Assembly: GCF_946481715.1 (NCBI RefSeq)
Contig: NZ_CAMLOV010000031.1
Span: 1 to 40,563 of the forward strand
DNA from: an uncultured Mucilaginibacter sp.
Lineage (GTDB): Bacteria > Bacteroidota > Bacteroidia > Sphingobacteriales > Sphingobacteriaceae
Direction: 5' to 3'
Length of the DNA stretch: 40,563 nt
Under the pieces are notes generated by a model. It worked only from the letters and a program-made list of their open reading frames with translations. It ran no database searches and was not told the DNA's origin. The stretch's first letter is position 1; every line of letters begins with the position of its first letter. Below, piece by piece: positions 15,876 to 24,232 of this stretch. The translations under genes were made by a program, and so were the position numbers.

Positions 15876-16748
15876 ATGAGTAATACATCAACAATATCAC
15901 TATCAGACGAAGGCGTTTCGGTAGTTGATGAAGATCTTTTGGATCAGGATACTAAACCGGTAAGCATCCAAATAAATAATGTAACCGTAAGCTTTAAAAC
16001 GCCTAAAGGTATATACACTGCCGTAAAGGAAATAGATTTGACGGTACAGAAGGGCGAAATAGTGGCGCTGATAGGCCACTCGGGATGCGGTAAATCAACC
16101 CTGATGAGCACCATAAGCGGCATGGTAAAACCTACCAGAGGCGAGGTGTATGCAAATGGAAAGAAAGTAACCTCGCCCGGGCCCGACCGGGGGATAGTTT
16201 TTCAAAATTATTCCTTGTTGCCATGGCTTACCGTTTACAAAAATATTTATGTAGCAGTTGACGCTGCTTTGAAAGATAAAACATCTGCCGAAAAAACGGC
16301 ATTGGTTGAGACCAACCTTAAAATGGTTAACTTATGGGAGCATAAAGATAAGTTACCGGGCCAGTTATCAGGCGGCATGAAGCAGCGCGTGGCCATTGCG
16401 CGTGCTTTTTCTATCAACCCCAAAATACTATTGCTTGATGAGCCTTTTGGCGCGCTTGATGCTTTAACAAAAAGCAGTATGCACATCGAATTGTTGAAGC
16501 TTTGGGTGATGGATAACAGGCAAAAAACCATCATCATGGTAACGCATGATATTGAAGAAGCTATATTTTTATCAGACAGGGTAGTGGTGATGAATAACGG
16601 CCCGGCGGCTACCATCAAAGAAATTGTAGATGTACCGCTTAGCCGCCCCCGCAATAAAAAAGACATTGTGCACGACCCTGCATACATTCAAATACACGAT
16701 AAACTCTTAAGCCTGTTGATAGATAAGTTTTCTATTGCTGATATATAA
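15876..16748 (+). CDS. nrtD: Nitrate ABC transporter ATP-binding protein (NrtD-like)
   Basis: The 290-residue ATPase has all ABC motifs. These are Walker [10 protein letters not shown] (about 68-76), Q-loop [13 protein letters not shown], signature LSGGMKQR, Walker [12 protein letters not shown] and switch His in VTHDIEEA. It ends after [15 protein letters not shown] and lacks the extra C-terminal substrate-binding domain of cyanobacterial NrtC, so it is of NrtD type and presumably works as a homodimer. An N-terminal acidic extension of about 30 residues precedes the ABC fold. It belongs with the permease and binding protein encoded just upstream. Confidence 0.92.
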   Translation: MSNTSTISLSDEGVSVVDEDLLDQDTKPVSIQINNVTVSFKTPKGIYTAVKEIDLTVQKGEIVALIGHSGCGKSTLMSTISGMVKPTRGEVYANGKKVTSPGPDRGIVFQNYSLLPWLTVYKNIYVAVDAALKDKTSAEKTALVETNLKMVNLWEHKDKLPGQLSGGMKQRVAIARAFSINPKILLLDEPFGALDALTKSSMHIELLKLWVMDNRQKTIIMVTHDIEEAIFLSDRVVVMNNGPAATIKEIVDVPLSRPRNKKDIVHDPAYIQIHDKLLSLLIDKFSIADI

Positions 16749-16782
16749 CAGGCGATTAATATAAAAATCAAAAAGCTCAATC

Positions 16783-18087
16783 ATGAATCAAACGGGAAAA
16801 CAACTTACCAAACTCAACATATTTTCGCTTAAGGGTGTGCAGATGCGTACTTTCCATACTACCTGGCTTATGTTCTTTGTTTGCTTTTTTGGCTGGTTTG
16901 GCCTGGCGCCTTTAATGCCTACCATCCGCGCCGAACTGCATTTAACAAAAGGGCAGGTGGGTAATACCATCATCGCATCGGTGGCCGCTACCATTATTGC
17001 CCGCCTTATTATAGGCAAGCTTTGCGATACGTGGGGCCCTCGTAAAACTGCTGTGCGGTTATTGCTTGTTGGCTGCCTGCCGGTATTTTTAGTTGGCCTG
17101 GCACACGATTATACTTCCTTCCTGCTGTTTAGGCTGGCTATTGGCGTTATCGGGGCATCATTTGTAATTACCCAGTTTCATACATCTATGATGTTTGCAC
17201 CAAATATAAAAGGTACCGCAAACGCAGTAACCGGCGGCTGGGGTAACCTGGGTGGCGGCGTAACCAATATGGTAATGCCCTTAATTTTTGCCGCCATAGT
17301 AGGGTTCGGCTACACTAAGGCCGAGGCCTGGCGCTACGCCATGATAGTACCTGGTGCAATGATGGTGCTTATTGCTTTAGCGTACTGGAAATATACCAAA
17401 GATACCCCTGATGGCAATTACGACGAGATTGGTTATACTAAAACAAACTCGGCTAAAACCGACTGGTCGGTATTGGCCGATTGGCGTATATGGGCGCTTA
17501 CACTCGCCTATGCTATGTGCTTTGGTATGGAGATCACCTTTGATAACGTTGCTTCGCTGCATTTTGTAGATACTTTTAAACTCTCGCAAAGCTCAGCAGG
17601 TTTTTGGGCCGGCATCTTCGGTTTCATGAACATTTTTGCCCGTGCGCTTGGCGGTATCGTATCAGATAAAGTAGGTGGTAAATTTGGTATGCGTGGTAAA
17701 GGCCTGCTGCTGGCCGGCGTGTTGTTGCTGGAAGGTGCAGGGCTGGTACTATTTGCCCATTCGGGATCGCTGGTAATGGCTATTGTGACTATGCTTACCT
17801 TCGCGCTGTTCCTCAAAATGTCTAACGGGGCCACTTATGGCATTGTGCCTTTTGTGAACGCTAAAAACGTAGGGCTGGTAAGCGGTATCGTTGGTGCCGG
17901 AGGAAACCTTGGCGGCATGATGTTCGGCTTTTTATTCAAATCAGAATCTATTACATACGTGCAGGCATTTACCTACATAGGTTACGCAGTCATCGCGGTA
18001 TCGATAATTGTGCTTATCACCCGGTTTCAAAAACAAACAGCGCCCAAAAAAGCCGGGGAGCCCGTTTTAGAGGCAAGCATCGCATAA
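16783..18087 (+). CDS. narK: MFS nitrate/nitrite transporter (NarK/NrtP, NNP family)
   Basis: This 434-residue inner-membrane carrier has 12 predicted helices. The NNP signatures are both present: AVTGGWGNLGGGVTNMVMPL (about 147-166) and VGAGGNLGGMMFGFLF (about 369-384). The substrate-binding arginine of helix 2 fits IIARLIIGKLCDTWGPRK. It is a second nitrate import route placed directly after the ABC importer and before the nitrate reductase. Members of this family run nitrate/proton symport or nitrate/nitrite exchange; the sequence alone does not settle which. A small stem AAAGCC/GGCTTT (18091-18109) lies just after it. Confidence 0.94.
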   Translation: MNQTGKQLTKLNIFSLKGVQMRTFHTTWLMFFVCFFGWFGLAPLMPTIRAELHLTKGQVGNTIIASVAATIIARLIIGKLCDTWGPRKTAVRLLLVGCLPVFLVGLAHDYTSFLLFRLAIGVIGASFVITQFHTSMMFAPNIKGTANAVTGGWGNLGGGVTNMVMPLIFAAIVGFGYTKAEAWRYAMIVPGAMMVLIALAYWKYTKDTPDGNYDEIGYTKTNSAKTDWSVLADWRIWALTLAYAMCFGMEITFDNVASLHFVDTFKLSQSSAGFWAGIFGFMNIFARALGGIVSDKVGGKFGMRGKGLLLAGVLLLEGAGLVLFAHSGSLVMAIVTMLTFALFLKMSNGATYGIVPFVNAKNVGLVSGIVGAGGNLGGMMFGFLFKSESITYVQAFTYIGYAVIAVSIIVLITRFQKQTAPKKAGEPVLEASIA

Positions 18088-18133
18088 TGAAAAGCCCTGA
18101 TGAGGCTTTCCGCCTTAAGCTCAAATAATAACA

Positions 18134-21100
18134 ATGGCCAAAACAAAACTATCCGCCCATACTCAAAAAAGTACCTGCTGCTATTGCGGGGTGGGTTGCG
18201 GCGTGGTTATTAATAAGCAAAAAAACGGCAGTATAACCCTGGAGGGTGATAAAGCCCACCCGGTAAATAAAGGGATGCTGTGCAGTAAGGGCTTAAATTT
18301 GCACTACACCGTTAATGATAAAACAGACCGGCTGCTGTATCCGCAAATGCGTTACAGCAAAAGTATGCCCATGCAAAGGGTAGGCTGGGACGATGCATTG
18401 GCGCGTACAGCAGCTGTTTTTAAAACCTTCATACAAAAATACGGCCCCGATTCGGTGGCTTTTTATGCTTCCGGGCAATGCCTTACCGAGGAGTACTACG
18501 TAGTGAATAAGCTAATGAAGGGCTTCATTGGCAGTAACAATATAGATACTAATTCGCGCCTGTGCATGAGCAGCGCAGTGGTGGCATACAAGATAGCTTT
18601 AGGCGAAGATAGCGTACCGGTTTGTTACGACGATATTGAACTGGCCGATTGCTTTTATGTAACCGGTGCAAACCCGGCCTGGTGCCACCCCATTTTATGG
18701 CGAAGGGTGGAGGCGCATAAAGCCGCCAACCCGAATGTAAAGATAATTGTGGTAGATCCGCGAGCCACCGATACTTGCGGCATTGCCGATTTGCACCTGC
18801 AGTTAAACCCCGGTACCGATATTACACTTAACCATGCTATTGGGCGTGTGCTGATAGAAAATGGGGATATCGACCTGGATTTTATCACCAATCATGCTGA
18901 TGGCTTTGAACAATACAGTAGTTTGGTATTTGAACGCAGTGTGGCCGAAGCGGCGAAGATTTGCGGCGTGGCCGAAAATGATATCTGCCTTGCTGCCAGG
19001 TATATAGGGCAGGCCAAAGGCTTTATCTCCATGTGGACGATGGGGCTTAACCAAAGCGCCATCGGCGTAAACAAAAATTTAAGCCTTATAAACCTAAATT
19101 TAATAACCGGGCACATTGGTAAGCCCGGCTCGGGCCCGCTATCATTAACCGGGCAACCAAATGCAATGGGCGGGCGCGAAGTTGGCGGTTTGGCCAACCT
19201 GTTGCCTGCCCATCGCAACCTGGCCAACCCATTGCATCGGGCCGAGGTACAAAAGTTTTGGGGCGGAACAGAAATAGCCGTGAAACCCGGCCTTACTGCA
19301 ACCGAAATGTTTGAGGCGTTAAACGATGGTCGCTTAAAAGCCATCTGGATAATGTGTACCAACCCGCTCACCAGTTTGCCCAATGTGCGGTTGGCCGAGG
19401 AGGCGCTTAAAAAAGCCAAGTTTGTGGTGGTACAGGAGGTAAGCAATAAGCCCGAAACTCTGGCCTACGCCGATGTGATACTGCCCGCCGCCGCCTGGGC
19501 CGAAAAGGAGGGCACTATGACCAACTCCGAGCGGCGTATTAGTTACCTTGAAAAAATTTTAGACGCACCCGGCGAAGCTCTGCCCGATAGCGAGATCATT
19601 TGCCGCTTTGCGAAAAAAATGGGCTATAAAGGCTTCGATTTTAAAAACGCTGCCGAAATTTATGCCGAACATGCCAAACTCACCGCAAAAACTAACATTG
19701 ATATCAGCGGGTTGACTTATGAGATATTGAAACGGGAGGGAACAATTCAATGGCCTTATAAACCAAAGAAAAACACAGGAACACCCCGATTATTTACCGA
19801 TAAACGCTTTTATACCGAAAATAAAAACGCTCTCATCAGCGCCGTGCCCGATACCCTGAACAGCGAACTGCCGGATAGCAACTTCCCCTTTATCCTAACC
19901 ACCGGCCGCATCCGCGACCATTGGCACACCATGAGCAAAACGGGTAAGGTTAATAAACTGAACCAGCATATTAAGCAAGCTTTTTTAGAGATACACCCGC
20001 AGGATGCAAGGCAGTTGGGCATCAGGGATGGAGATGTATCCGTTATTACATCCCGCAGGGGCGAAGTGCAGGTAAAGGCAAAACTATCCGCAGAAATAAA
20101 ACAAGGCGTAGTATTTATGCCGATGCATTGGGGCAAAATATTGGACAACGACCTCAACCGTGTAAATAACTTAACCAACGATGCGGTAGACCCCATTTCA
20201 AAGGAACCCGACTTTAAATATTGCGCAGTAAGCGTTCAAAAGTATAAAAAGCCATTTCAGCGCATTGTGGTAGTTGGGGCCGGGGCCGGGGCCTATGGCT
20301 TTGTAAAATCGTACCGCGAATTGAATAAGGGCGATGAGATCACCATTTTTAGTAAAGAGGATTTTCCGTTTTACAACCGCGTAATGCTGCCCGACTATAT
20401 CAGCGGCGAACAGCGCTGGGAACAGTTGGTTAAAATGACCGATGAGGAAGAACCTGGCTACAACATTCGTTTGCTGCGCGGTGTAAGCGTAGAAAAGATA
20501 GACCGCGCAAACAAATTTGTGATTGATAGCAGAGGCATAAAAACCTATTACGACGTACTGTTGCTGGCTACCGGCAGCCGTGCATCTATCCCAAAAAATG
20601 TACCGTCCTTACCCGGCATCTTCAGTATGCGCAGCCGCAACGATGCCGACAACTTTAAAAAGCATGTACCAAAAGGCGGGCATGTGGTTATTGTTGGTGG
20701 CGGTTTGTTGGGGCTGGAAATGGCCGCGTCACTCCGCGAAATTGGCATTACTATTACCATTATCCAGCGTACATCCAGGTTTTTAAACCGGCAACTGGAT
20801 GAATTAGGAAGCCGCCTGCTGCATGAGGAAATGGCCGACCAGGGCTGTGATATTTTTTATGATGATGAAGTGCAGCTTTTCTTCGGCAGGTCGAAATTAA
20901 CTGGTATAGGCTTGCGCAGCGGGCGCAAAATAAACTGCGATGCTTTAATATTGGCCATTGGTACAACTCCAAACCTGGAAATAGCTAAAGACTGCGGGTT
21001 AGATTGCAAGCGGGGCGTGTTGGTAAACGAACGCCTGCTCACCAGCGACCCATCGATTTACGCCGTTGGCGAGATTGCCGAATTTAAAGGGACCCTTTAT

Positions 21101-21643
21101 GGTATTACTGCTGCTGCTGAACAGCAGGCAGAAGTAGTTGCCGCCTATATGAACGGCGACATCGCAAGCTATTACAAAGGCAGTTTGTTTATGAATATCA
21201 TCAAGATACACGGGTTCGACCTATGCAGTATTGGACTATCTGAATGCCCGGATGATAAAGATTACGAAGAGATCGTATTTATTGATAAGGCCAAGCGCTA
21301 CTATAAAAAATGCATCATCTACCAGGATAAGTTGGTGGGTACAATTTTAATAGGCGATAAGAGCGAATTTCTGGAGTTTAAGGAACTGATTGCCCAAAAA
21401 ACCGAACTGAGTGATAAGCGCCTTAAGCTGCTTCGCAGTGGTAAAGCCGCCGAACCTGTTTTAGGCAAGCTGGTATGCAGTTGTAATAACGTAGGCGCGG
21501 GCAATATCCGTAATCATATAAATGCGGGCTGCGATAATTTAGCCAGCCTTTGCACGGCTACGGGTGCCGGTATGGGATGCGGCAGCTGTAAACCCGAAGT
21601 AAAGCGGTTGCTGGAAGAAATGCAAACCTTAAATGTGGTATAA
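18134..21643 (+). CDS. Assimilatory nitrate reductase catalytic subunit fused to FAD/NAD(P)H and BFD electron-entry module
   Basis: The 1169-residue protein joins two enzymes that are often separate. Residues 1-700 form a NasA/NarB-type molybdoenzyme. An N-terminal [4Fe-4S] site (CCYCGVGCGV...MLCSKG) is followed by TNSRLCMSSAVV with the Cys expected to bind molybdenum, GQPNAMGGREVGGLANLLP, and a C-terminal dinucleotide-binding domain (FILTTGRIRDHWHTMSKTG). From about 706 an FAD/NAD(P)H oxidoreductase begins (IVVVGAGAGAYGFVKSY; later VVIVGGGLLGLEMAASLR). It ends in a BFD-like [2Fe-2S] site (LVCSCNNV...GAGMGCGSCKPEV, about 1112-1155). Bacillus uses a separate NasB for this role. The fused form should take electrons directly from NAD(P)H. 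It overlaps the next gene by one base (TAATG). Confidence 0.94.
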   Translation: MAKTKLSAHTQKSTCCYCGVGCGVVINKQKNGSITLEGDKAHPVNKGMLCSKGLNLHYTVNDKTDRLLYPQMRYSKSMPMQRVGWDDALARTAAVFKTFIQKYGPDSVAFYASGQCLTEEYYVVNKLMKGFIGSNNIDTNSRLCMSSAVVAYKIALGEDSVPVCYDDIELADCFYVTGANPAWCHPILWRRVEAHKAANPNVKIIVVDPRATDTCGIADLHLQLNPGTDITLNHAIGRVLIENGDIDLDFITNHADGFEQYSSLVFERSVAEAAKICGVAENDICLAARYIGQAKGFISMWTMGLNQSAIGVNKNLSLINLNLITGHIGKPGSGPLSLTGQPNAMGGREVGGLANLLPAHRNLANPLHRAEVQKFWGGTEIAVKPGLTATEMFEALNDGRLKAIWIMCTNPLTSLPNVRLAEEALKKAKFVVVQEVSNKPETLAYADVILPAAAWAEKEGTMTNSERRISYLEKILDAPGEALPDSEIICRFAKKMGYKGFDFKNAAEIYAEHAKLTAKTNIDISGLTYEILKREGTIQWPYKPKKNTGTPRLFTDKRFYTENKNALISAVPDTLNSELPDSNFPFILTTGRIRDHWHTMSKTGKVNKLNQHIKQAFLEIHPQDARQLGIRDGDVSVITSRRGEVQVKAKLSAEIKQGVVFMPMHWGKILDNDLNRVNNLTNDAVDPISKEPDFKYCAVSVQKYKKPFQRIVVVGAGAGAYGFVKSYRELNKGDEITIFSKEDFPFYNRVMLPDYISGEQRWEQLVKMTDEEEPGYNIRLLRGVSVEKIDRANKFVIDSRGIKTYYDVLLLATGSRASIPKNVPSLPGIFSMRSRNDADNFKKHVPKGGHVVIVGGGLLGLEMAASLREIGITITIIQRTSRFLNRQLDELGSRLLHEEMADQGCDIFYDDEVQLFFGRSKLTGIGLRSGRKINCDALILAIGTTPNLEIAKDCGLDCKRGVLVNERLLTSDPSIYAVGEIAEFKGTLYGITAAAEQQAEVVAAYMNGDIASYYKGSLFMNIIKIHGFDLCSIGLSECPDDKDYEEIVFIDKAKRYYKKCIIYQDKLVGTILIGDKSEFLEFKELIAQKTELSDKRLKLLRSGKAAEPVLGKLVCSCNNVGAGNIRNHINAGCDNLASLCTATGAGMGCGSCKPEVKRLLEEMQTLNVV

Positions 21644-23085
21644 TGCTTAGTAACAGTAAAATACATATCAAGATAAATCTGCCGGGCGGGGTAGTAGCCG
21701 CTGGCGACATGTACGAGATTTTGGTTTTGGCGCAAAATGCCGGAGCCACGCACATGCGGTTTGGCAATCGCCAGCAATTATATTTTGAGATCGAAAGCCA
21801 TGAGTTGGATGCCCTGGATATCGAGCTGTTAAATGCCGGCATAGATTATGAAGCGGATGCCGCCGGGCATCCTAATATTGTAAGCTCGTACATTGCAGAG
21901 GGTATTTTTAACCAGGAAAGCTGGCTAAAGGAGGGGGTGTACAAGGATATCTTCGACCTGTTCGATTACAAGCCTCTCCTCAAAATAAATATTGTTGATG
22001 GAAGCCAAACTTTTGCCCCCTTTTTTACCGGTAACCTCAACTTTATAGCTTCATCGGTAAGTAATTACTGGTATTTGCAGATCAGGTATCCTAAAACTAA
22101 TATCCTTTATAGCTGGCCAACATTAGTTTATTCTGATGATATCCCAGCTATAGCAAAAGCCATTGAGGAGGTGATACTTGCCAATAAGCAACAGTTTTAT
22201 GATCAGCCTGAAATCAACTCCTTATTACTGCATCAAATGGTATCTGCCAAGCATGATTTTGTGATTCAGCAGATCGATCAGGCTTTAAAACTGCCGGATT
22301 TCCAGCTACCGTATTATGAAGGTTTTAATAAGCAGGGAAACAAATACTGGCTGGGCATATACCGCCGCGATGAGTTATTTGGCATTGAACTATTAAAGGA
22401 CATTTGCAATTTATGCATGCAAACCCGTATAGGCCAGCTCTATACCAGCCCCTGGAAATCTTTACTGATAAAAAACATAGAGCCCGGAGACCGCCCTTTG
22501 TGGGGAAATATCCTTAATAAATACAGGGTAAACATCCGCCATGCCTCAAACGAATTGAATTGGCAGGTGGAGGATCTTTGTACGCAATGCCTGCAGCTTA
22601 AGCAACAGCTGGTGCGCGAATTTGAGGAAGCCGACCTACGCACATACCGCCTTAGTTTTGTAGTTAAACGATCGCCAAAATCGGGGCTGTATGGCTCTGT
22701 CATCATACGCGAACGTGCTAACGGGTTATTCGAAATTGCCCACACGTGCGATTTTAACCCCAATACCAAAGAAGTGGTGATTTACCAGAAAGGCGTTTTA
22801 AGGGAAGAAGTAAGTAAACATCTTATTGCACTTTGCGATAAGTTTTATGCGGAGCAAAGCCATTCGTTACAACCACCTTCGCTGGCTGTAACGGAGGAAA
22901 TTGATACCGAACAAAGGCGGGTTTACCAATGTAAATATTGCTTTACTATTTATGATGAACGCTACGGCGACGAACAGAATAAAGTATCACCAGGCACGCC
23001 CTTTGTAAGTTTGGTTGATTTTTCCTGCCCTGTTTGCGACGCAGGGAAAGATGAGTTTGTGCCTGTTTTAACTGCTATGGCGTAA
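21643..23085 (+). CDS. Sirohaem-reductase-like protein lacking cofactor ligands, with C-terminal rubredoxin domain
   Basis: 480 residues, translationally coupled to the nitrate reductase by a one-base overlap. Residues 1-75 resemble the ferredoxin-like half-domain of nitrite/sulfite reductases (IKINLPGGVVAAGDMYEI, then THMRFGNRQQLYFEI). The middle resembles the rest of that fold. However, the paired C-x5-C and C-x3-C motifs that hold sirohaem and [4Fe-4S] are not present; only scattered CxxC pairs are seen. From about 427 a rubredoxin domain is clear: YQCKYCFTIYDERYG and FSCPVCDAGKDEF give two CxxC iron-binding loops. It is probably an electron carrier or assembly partner of the nitrate reductase rather than a reductase itself. 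That role is inference from fusion and operon position. Confidence 0.85.
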   Translation: MLSNSKIHIKINLPGGVVAAGDMYEILVLAQNAGATHMRFGNRQQLYFEIESHELDALDIELLNAGIDYEADAAGHPNIVSSYIAEGIFNQESWLKEGVYKDIFDLFDYKPLLKINIVDGSQTFAPFFTGNLNFIASSVSNYWYLQIRYPKTNILYSWPTLVYSDDIPAIAKAIEEVILANKQQFYDQPEINSLLLHQMVSAKHDFVIQQIDQALKLPDFQLPYYEGFNKQGNKYWLGIYRRDELFGIELLKDICNLCMQTRIGQLYTSPWKSLLIKNIEPGDRPLWGNILNKYRVNIRHASNELNWQVEDLCTQCLQLKQQLVREFEEADLRTYRLSFVVKRSPKSGLYGSVIIRERANGLFEIAHTCDFNPNTKEVVIYQKGVLREEVSKHLIALCDKFYAEQSHSLQPPSLAVTEEIDTEQRRVYQCKYCFTIYDERYGDEQNKVSPGTPFVSLVDFSCPVCDAGKDEFVPVLTAMA

Positions 23086-23125
23086 AGAAACCCCGATGTT
23101 TTTTGCCCGAAAATTCGGTAAAACT

Positions 23126-23163
23126 AAGAAGGCTCAAACCGCTATAGCGACCAGAGCCTTCTT
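23126..23163. terminator. Strong hairpin, probable terminator
   Basis: AAGAAGGCTC (23126-23135) pairs with GAGCCTTCTT (23154-23163) over 10 bases; the loop contains the palindrome CGCTATAGCG. It lies 40 bases after the end of the nitrate operon. On the minus strand it directly follows the tRNA/tmRNA-like 3' end and is followed by AGTTTT, as expected for the terminator of such an RNA gene. Confidence 0.6.
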
Positions 23164-23169
23164 GATTAA

Positions 23170-23196
23170 GTGGAGCCGGAGGGATTTGTAAATCCC
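23170..23196 (-). other. tRNA- or tmRNA-like 3' end remnant (possible attachment site)
   Basis: On the minus strand this reads GGGATTTACAAATCCC followed by TCCGGCTCCAC. This is close to the T-arm and acceptor end of a tRNA or tmRNA (usual form TTCGAATCCC-TCCGGCTCCA). The T-loop is damaged and no 5' part of an RNA gene is found further right, so it is a remnant rather than a working gene. Confidence 0.5.
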
Positions 23197-23578
23197 AAAA
23201 ATCGACTTGATATTCAATATGTTATGCGGGTTTAATTCTTACTCACCGAATTACTCACCACTTTTCAAATACAGATTTAATTGCAAATCTTATGACATGA
23301 AGATACGAAAAGCAACAATCTAAACCAAAATTTCAGATGTTTTTTTCCCTTTGCTGATTACGTCTTCGGCACTTTTATTAGAATATTCATTACCCAAAAT
23401 TTAATTTGAATAGGTGCCTTAATCCATAATCATAGCTTAACTATCGTTTTAATTAATTTCCGCCGGACAGTTTGTAAGAACTGCAATTGAATATGTTAGT
23501 CGACAATTAAAGCGCGAAAGAAGTATTTAAGTTGAGGTAACCTAAGCGGAAACCCGAATAATGTAATCTATTGAACGT

Positions 23579-24042
23579 TTAACTGTAAAGCGATTTTTCT
23601 ACTTTAATGATACGCTGCTCATTAAAGTTGATGTACTCGTAAGCCGAATCAAAATCCTTATTATGGAACGATAGGTGTTGCCCTAAGTCCCGCTTTTCTA
23701 CATGAACAAAAAAACCTTCTACCTGTTCGTTTATAGTGGGGCGATAGGTTGCAACGGTTTTTTTATCTTCCCCTGGAGTGGGGATATCGCGGTTGAATGC
23801 CTGCACTCTGCCATTTAGAACAGTTTTAATATAGAGGGAGTTTTGGATATAAAGCGAACCCAAAAGCTGAGGTAAGGACATTTTGTTACCATATCCTCCG
23901 GGCTTACGCCAAACCAATCGCGATAGGCATCGCTCGCATAACGGCATACCAGATGTTTATCTCAATAGGCCAGCATAGCCGTAGAATTTTCGTCAGCGTC
24001 TATACCTAATTCGTTTAGTTTTTTGAAGATACCTTTAGTCAC
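23579..24042 (-). pseudogene. Broken PAS-domain (PAS_4-like) protein gene
   Basis: The minus strand can be read from a GTG at 24040-24042 as VTKGIFKKLNELGIDADENS then TAMLAY. It meets a TGA where PAS_4 proteins usually have Trp, and goes on as DKHLVCRYASDAYRDWFGVSPEDM. Then the frame changes near 23897 and continues as SLPQLLGSLYIQNSLYIKTV, LNGRVQAFNRDIPTPGEDKK and NEQVEGFFVHV. Together these make one typical PAS_4 domain interrupted by a stop codon and a frameshift. Any downstream kinase or regulator part is missing. The frame past residue VEKRD is no longer PAS-like. It lies in the decayed zone next to the att-like sequence. Confidence 0.75.
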
Positions 24043-24232
24043 CCCTTTGCGGTCGTTAAGTAGGTGATCAAATATATTGTTTATTGGATATTTTTGAGGG
24101 TGTCGTTAGTTTATGTTGTATGAAATAGCATCAATAAATAAAGCGAAGGGCTAAGTATCGGCAGCGCTCGCAATTTTTAACAAAGTTCGGTGATTTATAT
24201 CGAAATAGTTGTCGACATGATACGTTATCTGG

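Larger units (their letters stand above)
23086..23578. other. Decayed intergenic zone with att-like sequence
   Basis: About 490 bases without an intact gene. It holds a small inverted repeat CCGAAAATTCGG (23107-23118), the strong hairpin at 23126-23163, a tRNA/tmRNA-3'-end-like piece at 23170-23196 and the short direct repeat TTACTCACC at 23239-23247 and 23251-23259. The rest (23290-23578) shows only short broken frames. Confidence 0.55.

Noticed and set aside
7983..23085. A respiratory denitrification or dissimilatory nitrate system
   Set aside because: There are no NarGHI, NapB, NirK, NirS or cytochrome genes. The enzyme types (NasA-like, NirBD, NrtABD) are assimilatory.
23170..23259. A working tRNA or tmRNA gene
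   Set aside because: Only the 3' end is recognisable. The T-loop is damaged, and no acceptor 5' strand, D-arm or anticodon arm was found further right.
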